58,702 nucleotides of DNA, taken from Fibrobacteria bacterium (GTDB lineage: Bacteria > Fibrobacterota > Fibrobacteria > UBA11236). The position numbers were made by a program, and so were the translations under genes. The stretch covers positions 1 through 58,702 of the forward strand of contig JAJNBB010000018.1 of NCBI GenBank assembly GCA_021155885.1, read 5' to 3'. The first letter of the stretch is position 1. Every line of letters starts with the position of its first letter. Shown here piece after piece: positions 27,027 through 35,458 of the stretch. The notes beneath the pieces were generated by a model. That model did not search any database and was not told where the DNA came from. It saw nothing but the letters and a program-made list of their open reading frames with translations.

Positions 27027-27778
27027 TGATCCCCGTGCGTCGTTTCTTGCTCTGGACCGCGGCCTGCGCATTCACCGCGCAGGCTGCGTGGGCCCAGTCG
27101 CCCGACACCTTCGATCCTTCCCAGGGCCAGGCGCTGGAGGGCGGCCGCGAATTCACCGTCGAGCTCGATACCGCGCGCGGCCGCAACGCCGAGCGTTCGC
27201 TCGGCCTGGCGCTGCTGGCCTCGGCGCTCCTTCCGGGCACGGGGGAGGCCTATCTCCATGAGGATCGATCGGCCCGCGCCTTCTGGCTGGCCGAGGCGGG
27301 CTTTTGGGCGGGCCTGTTCTTCGCGACCCGCATCAAGGCCGACCACATGCAGTCGGCGCGCAACTTCGCCTCGGAATACGCGGGCGCCGACGCCTCCGGA
27401 CAGGGCGAGGCCTACCTCGAGCGCATGGCTTCCTTCCGGTCCTACCGCGAGAAGGAGCATCGCCAGGACAGCTACGAGCTGAACCAGATACTGACCGGGC
27501 AGGAAGTGGCCGCCATGCCCGACTGGGATTTCGGCAGTTCGGCAACCCCCGAAAACACCGCGCGGTGGAACGAGTACCAGTCCATCATGCGCCACTACCG
27601 CGGGGCCAAGGTCGCGATCTCCTTCGCCGTCGGCGCGCTGGTCCTGAACCGGGCCGCCTCGCTAGCCCACACTTTGCGGGTCTACCGCCGCACCAGCGGC
27701 AAGGGCATCGGGGACTACCGCTTCGAGCCGGAGATTTTCGACGGCGGCAGCGGGCTGAAGTTTTCGGTGAATTTCTAG
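27026..27778 (+). CDS. DUF5683-like envelope protein, shorter relative
   Basis: 250 residues. Begins at ATG 27026, overlapping the stop of the previous gene by one base (TGATG). Signal peptide ending AAWAQ, then LALLASALLPGTGEAYLHEDRSARAFWLAEAGFW, a match to the PGLGQ-Y segment of the upstream protein, a charged alpha-helical middle and a hydrophobic ISFAVGALVLNRAASLAHTLRVY near the end. The two genes probably form a small operon and may work as a pair in the envelope. No known enzymatic motif. Confidence 0.8.
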   Translation: MIPVRRFLLWTAACAFTAQAAWAQSPDTFDPSQGQALEGGREFTVELDTARGRNAERSLGLALLASALLPGTGEAYLHEDRSARAFWLAEAGFWAGLFFATRIKADHMQSARNFASEYAGADASGQGEAYLERMASFRSYREKEHRQDSYELNQILTGQEVAAMPDWDFGSSATPENTARWNEYQSIMRHYRGAKVAISFAVGALVLNRAASLAHTLRVYRRTSGKGIGDYRFEPEIFDGGSGLKFSVNF

Positions 27779-27782
27779 GGAA

Positions 27783-27905
27783 GTTGTTGGTTGTTAGTTG
27801 TCGGTTGTTGGTTAAGGCAGCAACGGCAGCAACCCGGATCTTTTAACTTTTCCAACAACCAACAACAACAGGGATAAAACCCGGAAGCCTTAACAACCAA
27901 CAACC
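27783..27905. repeat. Heptad inverted-repeat element, copy C
   Basis: Left arm 27783-27813 of GTTGTTG/GTTGTTA/GTTGTCG heptads; right arm in two parts, 27851-27870 and 27891-27905 (AACAACCAACAAC). It begins 5 nt after a stop codon and lies just upstream of the leuA promoter and attenuator. Confidence 0.8.
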
Positions 27906-27943
27906 TGCCACAAATTCGTTAAATTTTGGCTTTTCCAAACCCC

Positions 27944-27973
27944 TTCCCAACCCCCTTCCCAGTTTGCTATAAT
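27944..27973 (+). promoter_or_regulatory. Sigma70-type promoter of the leu leader
   Basis: A perfect -10 TATAAT at 27968-27973, with a weaker TTCCCA at 27944-27949 (18-nt spacer). The expected start site is about 27979-27981, i.e. at or next to the leader-peptide ATG. Confidence 0.65.
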
Positions 27974-27979
27974 GAATTC

Positions 27980-28033
27980 ATGTCCTTCGCGACCCACAAT
28001 GCGCAACTCCTACTTCTTGGCCTTATCGGCTAA
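27980..28033 (+). CDS. Leu-rich attenuator leader peptide
   Basis: A 17-codon frame, MSFATHNAQLLLLGLIG, with four Leu codons in a row (28007-28018) then Leu-Ile. It sits between a perfect TATAAT and an intrinsic terminator, upstream of 2-isopropylmalate synthase. In enteric bacteria leuL works by the same plan: ribosome stalling at Leu codons when leucyl-tRNA is low. There is no ribosome-binding site, and the predicted transcript start falls on the ATG, so translation may be leaderless. An overlapping frame from 27972 gives a peptide much poorer in Leu. Confidence 0.7.
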   Translation: MSFATHNAQLLLLGLIG

Positions 28034-28088
28034 GGAGGGGTGACGCGTTTGGAAAAAAGCCCGCTCCTTTCGAGCGGGCTTTTTCTTT
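28021..28088 (+). promoter_or_regulatory. Transcription attenuator of the leu gene (pause, antiterminator and terminator arms)
   Basis: Terminator: AGCCCGCTC (28058-28066) with GAGCGGGCT (28072-28080), loop 5 nt, then TTTTTCTTTT. Antiterminator: AAGGAGGGG (28032-28040) pairs with 28060-28069 (nine pairs, one bulged G at 28063). Pause hairpin: CCTTA (28021-28025) with TAAGG (28031-28035). The three structures are mutually exclusive in the classic 1:2 / 2:3 / 3:4 way, and the leader stop codon overlaps arm 2. Confidence 0.75.
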
Positions 28089-28229
28089 TCCGTGCGGCCG
28101 TTCCCGAGAGGGGCGGGCGGCCGGGTTAAGAGGTTCGCCGCAAGGAACATCAGCTATATCCAGACGCTGCGCGGTGGTTCACACGCAGAGGACGGAAAGG
28201 AGCGGCCCCGACCGGGACGCAAAACAAAA

Positions 28230-29813
28230 ATGGACGACTCAAAGAGCGGAATCAATATCGACACATCGAACGGGCGCCGGCCGTTCTTCTACGACGTCAC
28301 CTTGCGCGACGGCAACCAGGCGCTGCGCAATCCCTGGAACCTCCACGAGAAGGAGAAGGTGTTCCGCCAGCTCCTGAAGCTGGGCGTGCAGGGCATCGAG
28401 GTGGGCTACGCGGGCGCGAGCCCGATGGACTTTGCCTCGGTCGAGCACCTCGCGCGCCTCGCCCCGAAGGACGTGGTGGTCGCGAGCCTGGCCCGTGCCG
28501 TGCCGCGCGACATCGAGATGGCCGGCCGGGCGATCCTGCACGCCCCCCGTCCGCGCATCCACACCTTCATCGGCCTCTCGCCCTTCGCGATGGAGAACGT
28601 GCTGCGCATGGAGCCCGCGAAGGTGGCGCAAAAGGCCGTCGAATCCGTCGCGCTGTGCAAGTCCGTCCTGGGCGGCAAGGGCGACGTGCAGTTCTCGGCG
28701 GAGCACTTCGGCGACAGCATGGACAACCTCGACTTCGTGATCGAGACCTTCCATCGCGTGATCGAGGCCGGCGCGACCGTGATCAACCTGCCCAACACGG
28801 TGGAGCGTTACCGCCCGCTGGTGTTCGTCGAGATGGTGCGCAAGGTCGTGGCCGCGCTGCCGAAGCACGTGACCGTCGCGGTGCACACGCACAATGACCT
28901 GGGCATGGCGACCGCCACCACGGTGGAAAGCTTCTTCGCGGGCGCGACGCAGCTGGAGTGCGCGTTGAACGGCCTCGGCGAGCGCGCGGGCAACACCAAC
29001 CTCTACGAGGTGGCGGTGGCCATCCATAATTGCGGCGTCGAGAACCCCGTGAACATGCGCGAGATCTACGAGACCTCCCTGCAGGTTTCGGAGTGGTCGC
29101 GCGTGCCGATCTACGAAAAGGCGCCGCTGGTCGGCTCCGACGTGGTCGCGCACCGCAGCGGCATCCACCAAGACGGCGCCTCGAAGACCCAGGGCATGAA
29201 GAAGGGCGCCTACCGCGCCGTCGAGGGCGACCTGATCGGCCGCGGCGAGTCGGATCGCATCGCCTTCACCAGCCAGTCGGGCAAGAGCGCCGTTCATGAG
29301 ATCGTGAAGGGGCTCGGCCTGCCGATCACTTTGGAGGAGGCCGCGGTGCTGCAGCCGGCGCTGAAGGCCGCCTCGGAGCAGGCCGGCGGGGAGCTGTCCG
29401 ACGCGCAGATCAAGGCGGTGTACTTCGACACGCTCGTCAACCGGAACGCCCCGCTGGTGTTCTCCGGGATGAAGGCGAACGCCGACGGAGACGGGTTCAC
29501 CTTCAAGGTGGTCTGGAACGGCGAGCAGAAGTCGTTGTCCGGAAGCGGAACCGGCCCGGTGGATGCGTGCATGCACGCCGTGGAGCAGATCGGGATGTAC
29601 TTCCACCTCGTAGAGTACACCCAGCAGGCGCTCGATCCCGAGGGCAGCGAATTCGCGGCGGAGGCGCTGTCGCAAATCCGGCTGCAGCGCAAGGCGAACG
29701 CGGGCGCCCAGCCCGAGGGCCCGGTCGTGATCGGCCGCGGCAAGGACGCCGACACCGTGCTGGCCAACGTCCGGGCGCTGTTCAGCGGGATGAATTTGTT
29801 GTTGGCGGGGTAG
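28230..29813 (+). CDS. leuA: 2-isopropylmalate synthase
   Basis: 527 residues. Condenses acetyl-CoA with 2-oxoisovalerate, the first step of leucine synthesis. Visible: DVTLRDGNQAL with the catalytic Arg/Asp at the start of the TIM barrel, HTHNDLGMATATTVESFFAGATQLE (metal-binding His pair region), GLGERAGNTNLYEV, AHRSGIHQDG, and a C-terminal regulatory-type domain. I took ATG 28230; earlier in-frame codons give a basic, unconserved extension, but the nearest AGGAG is 28 nt upstream, so an alternative start is possible. The Leu-codon attenuator just upstream supports the leucine assignment over homocitrate or citramalate synthase. Confidence 0.9.
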   Translation: MDDSKSGINIDTSNGRRPFFYDVTLRDGNQALRNPWNLHEKEKVFRQLLKLGVQGIEVGYAGASPMDFASVEHLARLAPKDVVVASLARAVPRDIEMAGRAILHAPRPRIHTFIGLSPFAMENVLRMEPAKVAQKAVESVALCKSVLGGKGDVQFSAEHFGDSMDNLDFVIETFHRVIEAGATVINLPNTVERYRPLVFVEMVRKVVAALPKHVTVAVHTHNDLGMATATTVESFFAGATQLECALNGLGERAGNTNLYEVAVAIHNCGVENPVNMREIYETSLQVSEWSRVPIYEKAPLVGSDVVAHRSGIHQDGASKTQGMKKGAYRAVEGDLIGRGESDRIAFTSQSGKSAVHEIVKGLGLPITLEEAAVLQPALKAASEQAGGELSDAQIKAVYFDTLVNRNAPLVFSGMKANADGDGFTFKVVWNGEQKSLSGSGTGPVDACMHAVEQIGMYFHLVEYTQQALDPEGSEFAAEALSQIRLQRKANAGAQPEGPVVIGRGKDADTVLANVRALFSGMNLLLAG

Positions 29814-29815
29814 GG

Positions 29816-29996
29816 TTGTTGACAACGACAGGGGTGGGATGGTTGTTAAAACCTTCCGGCCCGCACCCTGTCGTTGTTAGTTGTTGGTTGTTGGTGAAAT
29901 CACAGGACACAAGACTTCCCCGCTTTCATTCTGACATTAATCCTCTTTTCTTCTCGCTTTCTCTGACAACCAAGAACTAACAACCAACAACGAACG
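29816..29996. repeat. Heptad inverted-repeat element, copy D
   Basis: A nested structure. ACAACGACAGGGGTG (29823-29837) is the inverse of CACCCTGTCGTTGT (29864-29877, one extra G). It continues with GTTGTTAGTTGTTGGTTGTTGG (29873-29894), whose counterpart CTAACAACCAACAAC ends at 29991. It starts 3 nt after the leuA stop and ends 13 nt before rapA. Confidence 0.8.
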
Positions 29997-30009
29997 TAGA
30001 ACAGACCCT

Positions 30010-32976
30010 ATGAGTAAGTTCATCCCCGGCCAGCGCTGGGTCAGCGACAGCGAGCCCGAGCTGGGCCTCGGCGTAGTGCTGGAGGCGGGCTTCCGCGACG
30101 TGAAGGTCCATTTTCCCGCCGCGGACGAGACGCGCTTGTACATGCAACGCAGCGCGCCGCTGCGGCGGGCGCGCCTGGGCAAGGGCGACCGCGCGCGCGG
30201 CCGGGCCGGCGAGATGTTCGTGATCCAGGCGGTGGAGGAGCAGGCCGGCCTGCTGACCTACCGGGGCGGAGGGCACGTTCTGCCCGAGGGCGACCTTCTC
30301 GATCGCCTGAGCTTTTCCGATCCGGACAAGCGCCTGCTGGCCGGTCAGGTCAGCAAGCCGCGCACCTTCTCCCTGCGCCTGCGCACGCTGGAGCTCCAGC
30401 GGGACATGCTGGGTTCGCCGGTGCGCGGCCTGGCCGGCGCGCGCATGGAACTGCTGCCCCACCAGATCGGCATCGCCCACGAGGTGGCCTCGCGCCACAA
30501 CCCGCGCGTGCTGCTGGCCGACGAGGTGGGCCTGGGCAAAACCATCGAGGCCGGCCTGATCTTCCACCGCCTGCACGCCACCGGCCAGATCAACCGGGTC
30601 GTGGTCGTGGCGCCCTCGCAACTGGTCCATCAATGGATGGTGGAACTTTACCGCCGCTTTCATCATCTCTTCACGGTGCTCGACGAAGAGACCTGCCGCG
30701 CGGAAGAAAAGGGCGACGCCACGAAGAACCCCTTCGCCCAGCGCCCCCTGATCCTCTGCCCCCTGGACCTTTTCGAGGGCAACGGATCAAGCGCGGGTTC
30801 CGGCGCGCGCCGCGTGGAACAGGCCGCGGCGGCGGGCATCGACCTTCTCATCGTCGACGAGGCCCATCACCTGCAGTGGTCCCCCGAAAAGGTCTCGCCC
30901 GCCTATGCCGCGATGGAAAAGCTGGCGCGCGTGGCGCGCGGCGTCCTGCTGCTCACGGCCACGCCCATCCAGCTCGGCCAGGCCGGCCACTTCGGCCGCC
31001 TGCGGCTGCTCGACCCGGGCCGGTTCGCCGACTTCGGCGCCTACCTGGAGGAGACCCGGCATTACGAGGCCCTGGCGCGGTGGGCCGATGCCCTGCTCAC
31101 CTCCGAAGTCCCGAGCGCCGAGGCGGCGGCGGGCTTACGCGCGGCCTTTCCCCGCGACGCCGCCCTGCACGCCCGCCTGGAGGAATACCTCGCCGGCGCG
31201 GCGGGCGCGCGCGAAAAACTCGTCGAGGACCTGATCGACCGCCACGGGACGGGCCGCCTCATGTTTCGCAACCGCCGCCAAGCGATGGGCGGCTTTCCGG
31301 GCCGCGTCCTGCACCCCGTGCCGCTCGAGGCCCCGCCGGAGCACGCGGAATTCGCGAAGGCGGCGGGTTGGGCCGGGGATGCCGCGGGGGTGACGTCTGC
31401 GTTACCTCCGCACGAAACATCCCTGGCCAAATATTTGTCCGGCGCCCCGGCCTATACGGCATCGGATTTTCCCGGTCACGCGGACGCGGGCGAATTGCCG
31501 GCGCGCGCCTGGCGCCGCGATGCCCGCCTCGCCTGGCTGGCCGATTTCCTCAAGGAACACCCCGGCGAGAAGGTGCTGCTGCTGTGCGCCCACAAGTCCG
31601 TGGTCTTCGCGCTGCAGGACATCCTGCCGACGCTGACCACCGCGCCGTTCACGTCGTTCCACGAGAACCTGACCATGACCACGCGCGACAAGAACGCGGC
31701 GTGGTTCGCGCAGGCGGACGGGGCGCAGGTCCTGATCAGCTCCGAGATCGGCAGCGAGGGGCGCAACTTCCAGTTCGCGCGGCACCTGGTGCTGTTCGAC
31801 CTTCCGCTCGACCCGAGCGTGCTGGAGCAGCGCATCGGCCGCCTCGACCGCATCGGCCGCAAGGGCGACGTGCAAATCCACGTTCCCTACCTGCGCGGCA
31901 CCGCGCAGGAAACCGTCTTCCGCTGGTACCACGAGGGTTTCGACGCCTTTCGCCGCACCGTGCTCGGCTCCGACACCTTTCATGAATTGCTGATCGGGAA
32001 GGTGCTGGAGGCCGCGCGTTCGGGCGACGAAGCTTCCGTGACGGCGTTGATCGCCCTGACCCGCGACACTTCCGCCCGGGTCCGGGAGACTTTGGAAAAG
32101 GGACGCGATCGCCTGCTGGAGATCAACAGCAGCCGCGCCGGGCTGGCGAACGGCCTGATCGCCGCCATTCAAAAGGCCGATGGGGATCCTTCCCTGGAAA
32201 CCTACCTGGAAGAGGTGTTCGACCACTTCGGGCTCGAGTCGCAGAAAACCGCCGTGAAGCGGGGCTACCTGGTGGTGCCCGCCGAGAGGATGCTGCTCGA
32301 CTCCTTCCCCGGGATTCCCGAGGAGGGGCTGGTGCTGACCTATGACCGCGGGGAGGCGCTGGCGCGCGAGGAGATCGCGTTCCTCTCCATCGACCACCCG
32401 CTCGCGCGCACGGCGGTGGACCTGATGCTCGAAGGCGAGGAAGGCACGGCGGGCTTCGTGGAGTGGCGCGGCGCGCCCCGTCAGGAAGGCCGAAAGAGCG
32501 GAGGCGTCGCCCTGGAGGCGGTGTTCGTGCTTTCGGCGACGGCCCCCGGAACCTTGCACCTCGACCGCTTTCTCCCGCCGACGCCCATCCGCGTGCTGGT
32601 GGACCAGGAAGGGGACAGCCTCGGGCATTTGCTCAAGGATCTCGACGCGGCCGAACTTGACATGGCTCCCACGGGCTTGCTCGAGGAGCATCACGAGCAT
32701 TTCGAACCGCTGCTTCCCAAATTGCTGGACGCCGCCCAGGAGCACGCGGCCTTCAAGATGTCGATGCTGAAGAAGGAAGCCCATCAGGAGGCCGAGGCTC
32801 GCCTGCTATCGGAGTTCGACCGTCTGTGCACGTTGCGCGCGGTCAACCCCCTGGTGTCGGAGTCCGAAGTGCGGCTGGCCGAGGCGCGCGCCGAGCGCGT
32901 GCTGGGCGCCATCGCCCAGGCCGAGCTGCGGCTCGACTCGGTGCGGTTGATCCTGATGGGGAAAACGGGGCTCTAA
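30010..32976 (+). CDS. rapA: RNA polymerase-associated helicase-like protein RapA
   Basis: 988 residues. A Swi2/Snf2 ATPase that recycles stalled RNA polymerase. The N-terminal FIPGQRWVSDSEPELGLG matches the RapA N-terminal domain. Helicase motifs: ADEVGLGKTIEAG (Walker A), IVDEAHHLQWS (DEAH), LLTATPIQLG, and in the second RecA fold ISSEIGSEGRNFQFARHLV and QRIGRLDRIGRKGDV. Length and order match the enterobacterial protein. The last four bases overlap the convergent lipoprotein gene. Confidence 0.93.
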   Translation: MSKFIPGQRWVSDSEPELGLGVVLEAGFRDVKVHFPAADETRLYMQRSAPLRRARLGKGDRARGRAGEMFVIQAVEEQAGLLTYRGGGHVLPEGDLLDRLSFSDPDKRLLAGQVSKPRTFSLRLRTLELQRDMLGSPVRGLAGARMELLPHQIGIAHEVASRHNPRVLLADEVGLGKTIEAGLIFHRLHATGQINRVVVVAPSQLVHQWMVELYRRFHHLFTVLDEETCRAEEKGDATKNPFAQRPLILCPLDLFEGNGSSAGSGARRVEQAAAAGIDLLIVDEAHHLQWSPEKVSPAYAAMEKLARVARGVLLLTATPIQLGQAGHFGRLRLLDPGRFADFGAYLEETRHYEALARWADALLTSEVPSAEAAAGLRAAFPRDAALHARLEEYLAGAAGAREKLVEDLIDRHGTGRLMFRNRRQAMGGFPGRVLHPVPLEAPPEHAEFAKAAGWAGDAAGVTSALPPHETSLAKYLSGAPAYTASDFPGHADAGELPARAWRRDARLAWLADFLKEHPGEKVLLLCAHKSVVFALQDILPTLTTAPFTSFHENLTMTTRDKNAAWFAQADGAQVLISSEIGSEGRNFQFARHLVLFDLPLDPSVLEQRIGRLDRIGRKGDVQIHVPYLRGTAQETVFRWYHEGFDAFRRTVLGSDTFHELLIGKVLEAARSGDEASVTALIALTRDTSARVRETLEKGRDRLLEINSSRAGLANGLIAAIQKADGDPSLETYLEEVFDHFGLESQKTAVKRGYLVVPAERMLLDSFPGIPEEGLVLTYDRGEALAREEIAFLSIDHPLARTAVDLMLEGEEGTAGFVEWRGAPRQEGRKSGGVALEAVFVLSATAPGTLHLDRFLPPTPIRVLVDQEGDSLGHLLKDLDAAELDMAPTGLLEEHHEHFEPLLPKLLDAAQEHAAFKMSMLKKEAHQEAEARLLSEFDRLCTLRAVNPLVSESEVRLAEARAERVLGAIAQAELRLDSVRLILMGKTGL

Positions 32977-34118
32977 AACAGGCACTGCCAGGCGGAGCGG
33001 GTCGCCTTGGCCTGAAGGAGCCCGAACCGCGGGGGCTGGTAATACAGTTTCACGCCGCGCGCGGCCTTGCGCGCGTCGAAGGCCGGGTCTTCGGCGCAGT
33101 CCCTCCAGACGCCCTTGGCCTTCGGTTTCGCGGCGGGCGCGGCGTACGGGGCCAGAAAGGTTTTCAGCGAATCCGCCCTATACACTCCGACGGTGATCTC
33201 GGTTTGCGTTCTGCCTTTCAATTGCGCGAAGGATTGCGCGGCGACGCTATCGGCCAGGGCGCGCACGTCCCGTTTGGTATAAGGGTCCTTGCGATGCCGT
33301 GCCAGGTTGCGCGCATAATCCGCGGTGAAGTTCGCCAGCGCGCGGGTATCCAGGTAGGACAAATGGAGATAGGCCGGCGAGGCGATCACCTGGTCCGCCA
33401 GGGGCGCCAGCGCCTGGAGCATCCAGGGCGAACCTCCGTAGCACATGGACAGGACCGCCAGATCGAAGGCCTTGTCGCCCGGGGGCCGCTCGGACCGGTT
33501 CAGCGCGCTGTCGAGGTGCTGCAGTCCCTGGGCGAAACGGGGGACGGAGAAGTCCCGGTCGGGATCGGATCCGAAGTAGCCCTTGCGGTCCGCGGGGGGG
33601 ATTTCGTGGCCGAAATAGACGAACACGGTAAAGGCCTTCACGGAATCGGCGTCGCGCCGCAGCAGCGCGGCCTCGGCCTCAAGATAGGGGCCGTCGGCGC
33701 GGTAATAGCTGGTGCGCTGCAGCATGGTCCCCGAATGATAGTGGTAGTAGTTACCCACCTTCTGGGCCTTTTCAAAAAGGCGCGGCTTGGAGGAAATCTG
33801 GTGAAAGATGAAAACCTCCGTGCGTTGCGCGCGCCGTCCCACCTCGCGGGCCTGCTTCACGGCCTCGCGGTCGGCGAACAACCGGTTTCCGATGGAATCG
33901 TGAAAGGAATAATCCGCGTCGCCGTGGATCACGTAGACCACGCGCAAATCGACGGGTTCGGGAGAGTACAGGGAATCGGGGAGGACCGTCGCCTCGGCTG
34001 AATCCGAAGGGAGATCTTCCGGCGACGGGCGCACGGTCGCGCAGGCGCCCAGCAGGACGCCCGCGCAAATCGCCGCCAGAAGTCCCGGCCGCGCGCGATG
34101 GCGGAACGCGGGACGCAC
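32973..34118 (-). CDS. Lipoprotein with possible clan CD (clostripain-like) peptidase fold
   Basis: 381 residues from GTG 34118 (no ATG is available ahead of the signal peptide). Lipobox LLGAC (Cys26). Two segments look like clan CD: a beta strand ending in His (FTVFVYFGHEI, His171) and a later one ending in Cys (FDLAVLSMCYGGSP, Cys226), followed by ADQVIASPAYLH, reminiscent of the C11 'IASE' strand. Known C11 enzymes use this His/Cys pair. The HG of the usual His motif is replaced by GHE, so activity is not certain. The stop overlaps that of rapA by 4 bp in convergent orientation. Confidence 0.6.
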   Translation of the reverse strand: MRPAFRHRARPGLLAAICAGVLLGACATVRPSPEDLPSDSAEATVLPDSLYSPEPVDLRVVYVIHGDADYSFHDSIGNRLFADREAVKQAREVGRRAQRTEVFIFHQISSKPRLFEKAQKVGNYYHYHSGTMLQRTSYYRADGPYLEAEAALLRRDADSVKAFTVFVYFGHEIPPADRKGYFGSDPDRDFSVPRFAQGLQHLDSALNRSERPPGDKAFDLAVLSMCYGGSPWMLQALAPLADQVIASPAYLHLSYLDTRALANFTADYARNLARHRKDPYTKRDVRALADSVAAQSFAQLKGRTQTEITVGVYRADSLKTFLAPYAAPAAKPKAKGVWRDCAEDPAFDARKAARGVKLYYQPPRFGLLQAKATRSAWQCLF

Positions 34119-34122
34119 GGCT

Positions 34123-34578
34123 TCAGGTAACGAGAATGATGATCAGCAGGATGATGATGATCGCGCCGGCGCTGAGGTAAATGCCCCCGTTGCCCCACGC
34201 GGCATCCGCCGCCTGTTCCAGATCCTGCTGGACGAAGGAGGCGAAGGAATCCAGGTCCTTGTCCTCCACGCCGGCCTTCAGCGTCGCTTCGTACCCGCCG
34301 AACTTATCTTCGAGCACGGCGAGGGCGGCGCGATTCTCCGCGGGCAGGAAGGGGATTTTGGCGGCCAGTTCGGCGCGGTGCTCGATCTTGCCCAGGAAGC
34401 GGTCCAGCACGGCGCGCTTGTCGTCGGGGGTCTCGGCGGACTTCACGTCCTGCACCATCTCGTTGAGCGCCACCTTCACGCGCGCCTGCAGCAAGCCCTG
34501 GTCGGGGGCGGCATGCGCGGGGAGCGCGACGGCCGCCAGAACGAACAGGACTCCCGCGAATTTCGATAGTGTTTTCAT
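34123..34578 (-). CDS. Small exported protein with C-terminal membrane tail, paralogue 1
   Basis: 151 residues. ATG 34578 with GGAG upstream. Signal peptide ending AHAAPDQ, then a helical domain (MVQDVKSAETPDDKRAVLDRFLGK), then FASFVQQDLEQAAD, and a hydrophobic tail of about 18 Ile/Leu-rich residues ending VT. Close relative of the next gene on the same strand. The likely topology is soluble periplasmic domain with C-terminal anchor. I do not recognise the family. It ends 5 nt before the GTG of the downstream lipoprotein and may be co-transcribed with it. Confidence 0.75.
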   Translation of the reverse strand: MKTLSKFAGVLFVLAAVALPAHAAPDQGLLQARVKVALNEMVQDVKSAETPDDKRAVLDRFLGKIEHRAELAAKIPFLPAENRAALAVLEDKFGGYEATLKAGVEDKDLDSFASFVQQDLEQAADAAWGNGGIYLSAGAIIIILLIIILVT

Positions 34579-34705
34579 GGCTTTCTCCTTGTTTGGCAAG
34601 CCCGCCTTTTGCGGGGCGGGCCGCCTGGTTCATCTGCGTCTCAAGAGCAATATATACCGATCGCCCTCGCGAACCTGTAACGATTCGCAACGCGTGGGTA
34701 CGGGA

Positions 34706-35158
34706 TTAAAGCAGAATGATGAGGATCAGCAAGATGATGATAAGCGCGCCGACGCTGAGGTAAACGCCATCGGCTTGTTCCACGTCCTGCTGCAGGAAGG
34801 CGGCGAAGTGGTTGAGGTTTCCCGAGGCCGCGGGGCCCTGCATGTCCATGGAATTCAGATCGGCGAGATACCCCTGCACCTTGGCGCGCATGTCGGTCGC
34901 CTGCAGGCTCGCGGGCTTCGAAGCCGGCACGTACTTCTCCACGATGCCGAGGCCGCGGTCCATGCGCTTGAGGAAGGCCGCGATGACGGCGCGCTTTTCG
35001 GCGGGGTCCTCGGTTTTCCGGACGTCCTGGACCATGTTGTTATAGGAGGCCTTCAGGCGCTGCTCCAGGAGGGCGGAGGGGGATTCGGCGCGGGCGTCCG
35101 GTGCGATCAGGAGCGTCAGCAGGAGGAAGGGGGCGGTCAACAGGGCAAGCTTTTTCAT
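34706..35158 (-). CDS. Small exported protein with C-terminal membrane tail, paralogue 2
   Basis: 150 residues from ATG 35158 (GGAG upstream). Signal peptide ending DARAE, helical middle with MVQDVRKTEDPAEKRAVIAAFLKRMD matching paralogue 1, FAAFLQQDVEQADGVYLSVGA, then an almost pure Ile/Leu tail at the very C-terminus. The order signal peptide + domain + terminal hydrophobic tail without any positive residues after it is unusual. Family not recognised. Confidence 0.75.
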   Translation of the reverse strand: MKKLALLTAPFLLLTLLIAPDARAESPSALLEQRLKASYNNMVQDVRKTEDPAEKRAVIAAFLKRMDRGLGIVEKYVPASKPASLQATDMRAKVQGYLADLNSMDMQGPAASGNLNHFAAFLQQDVEQADGVYLSVGALIIILLILIILL

Positions 35159-35288
35159 GTTCGGCTCCAGGATGGGGTGGCGCCGGAAACGTCCGGCCTG
35201 ATATCCAATTACGAAAACATCTGCGCGGAAGCTAGGGGGGTGAAAGCCGAATGGGAGGGAAAGGGAAAAGAGGGCAAGTTTGCTCCCG

Positions 35289-35305
35289 GTACCAGAACTT
35301 GGTAC
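35289..35305. promoter_or_regulatory. Palindrome GTACCA-5 nt-TGGTAC upstream of a small membrane protein
   Basis: A perfect 6-bp dyad with a 5-nt spacer, 22 nt before the start codon at 35327, in the gap between divergent genes. Could be an operator or a 5'-UTR hairpin. Confidence 0.4.
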
Positions 35306-35326
35306 TTCGTTCCACAGGAGACCATT

Positions 35327-35458
35327 ATGGCCATTATCAAGAAAATCGCGGTTACGGGGCTGCTGGCCGCCGTGGGCGTAGTGCTGTTCCGCTTCGGGCG
35401 CATCGTGGTGCGCGTGCTCCGCCAGGAGTCCGCCTCCCATCGCGCGCGCAGGGCCTAG
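35327..35458 (+). CDS. 43-residue membrane protein
   Basis: ATG 35327 with AGGAG at 35316-35320 (6-nt spacing). MAIIKKIAVTGLLAAVGVVL forms one membrane segment, followed by an Arg-rich tail (RFGRIVVRVLRQES...RARRA). Positive-inside rule suggests a cytoplasmic C-terminus. Its stop TAG and the stop of the convergent phosphatase gene share the palindrome CTAG. Function unknown; small basic single-span proteins of this size are often regulators or envelope-stress factors, but nothing here proves that. Confidence 0.6.
   Translation: MAIIKKIAVTGLLAAVGVVLFRFGRIVVRVLRQESASHRARRA

Noticed and set aside
27972-28043. Alternative leader peptide frame from ATG 27972
   Set aside because: It is open but has only scattered Leu codons; the frame from 27980 has four consecutive Leu codons and a stop codon in arm 2 of the attenuator.
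34599-34621. GC hairpin GCCCGCC/GGCGGGC between the tail-anchored paralogues as a terminator
   Set aside because: It lacks a T-run on either strand, so I did not list it as an intrinsic terminator.
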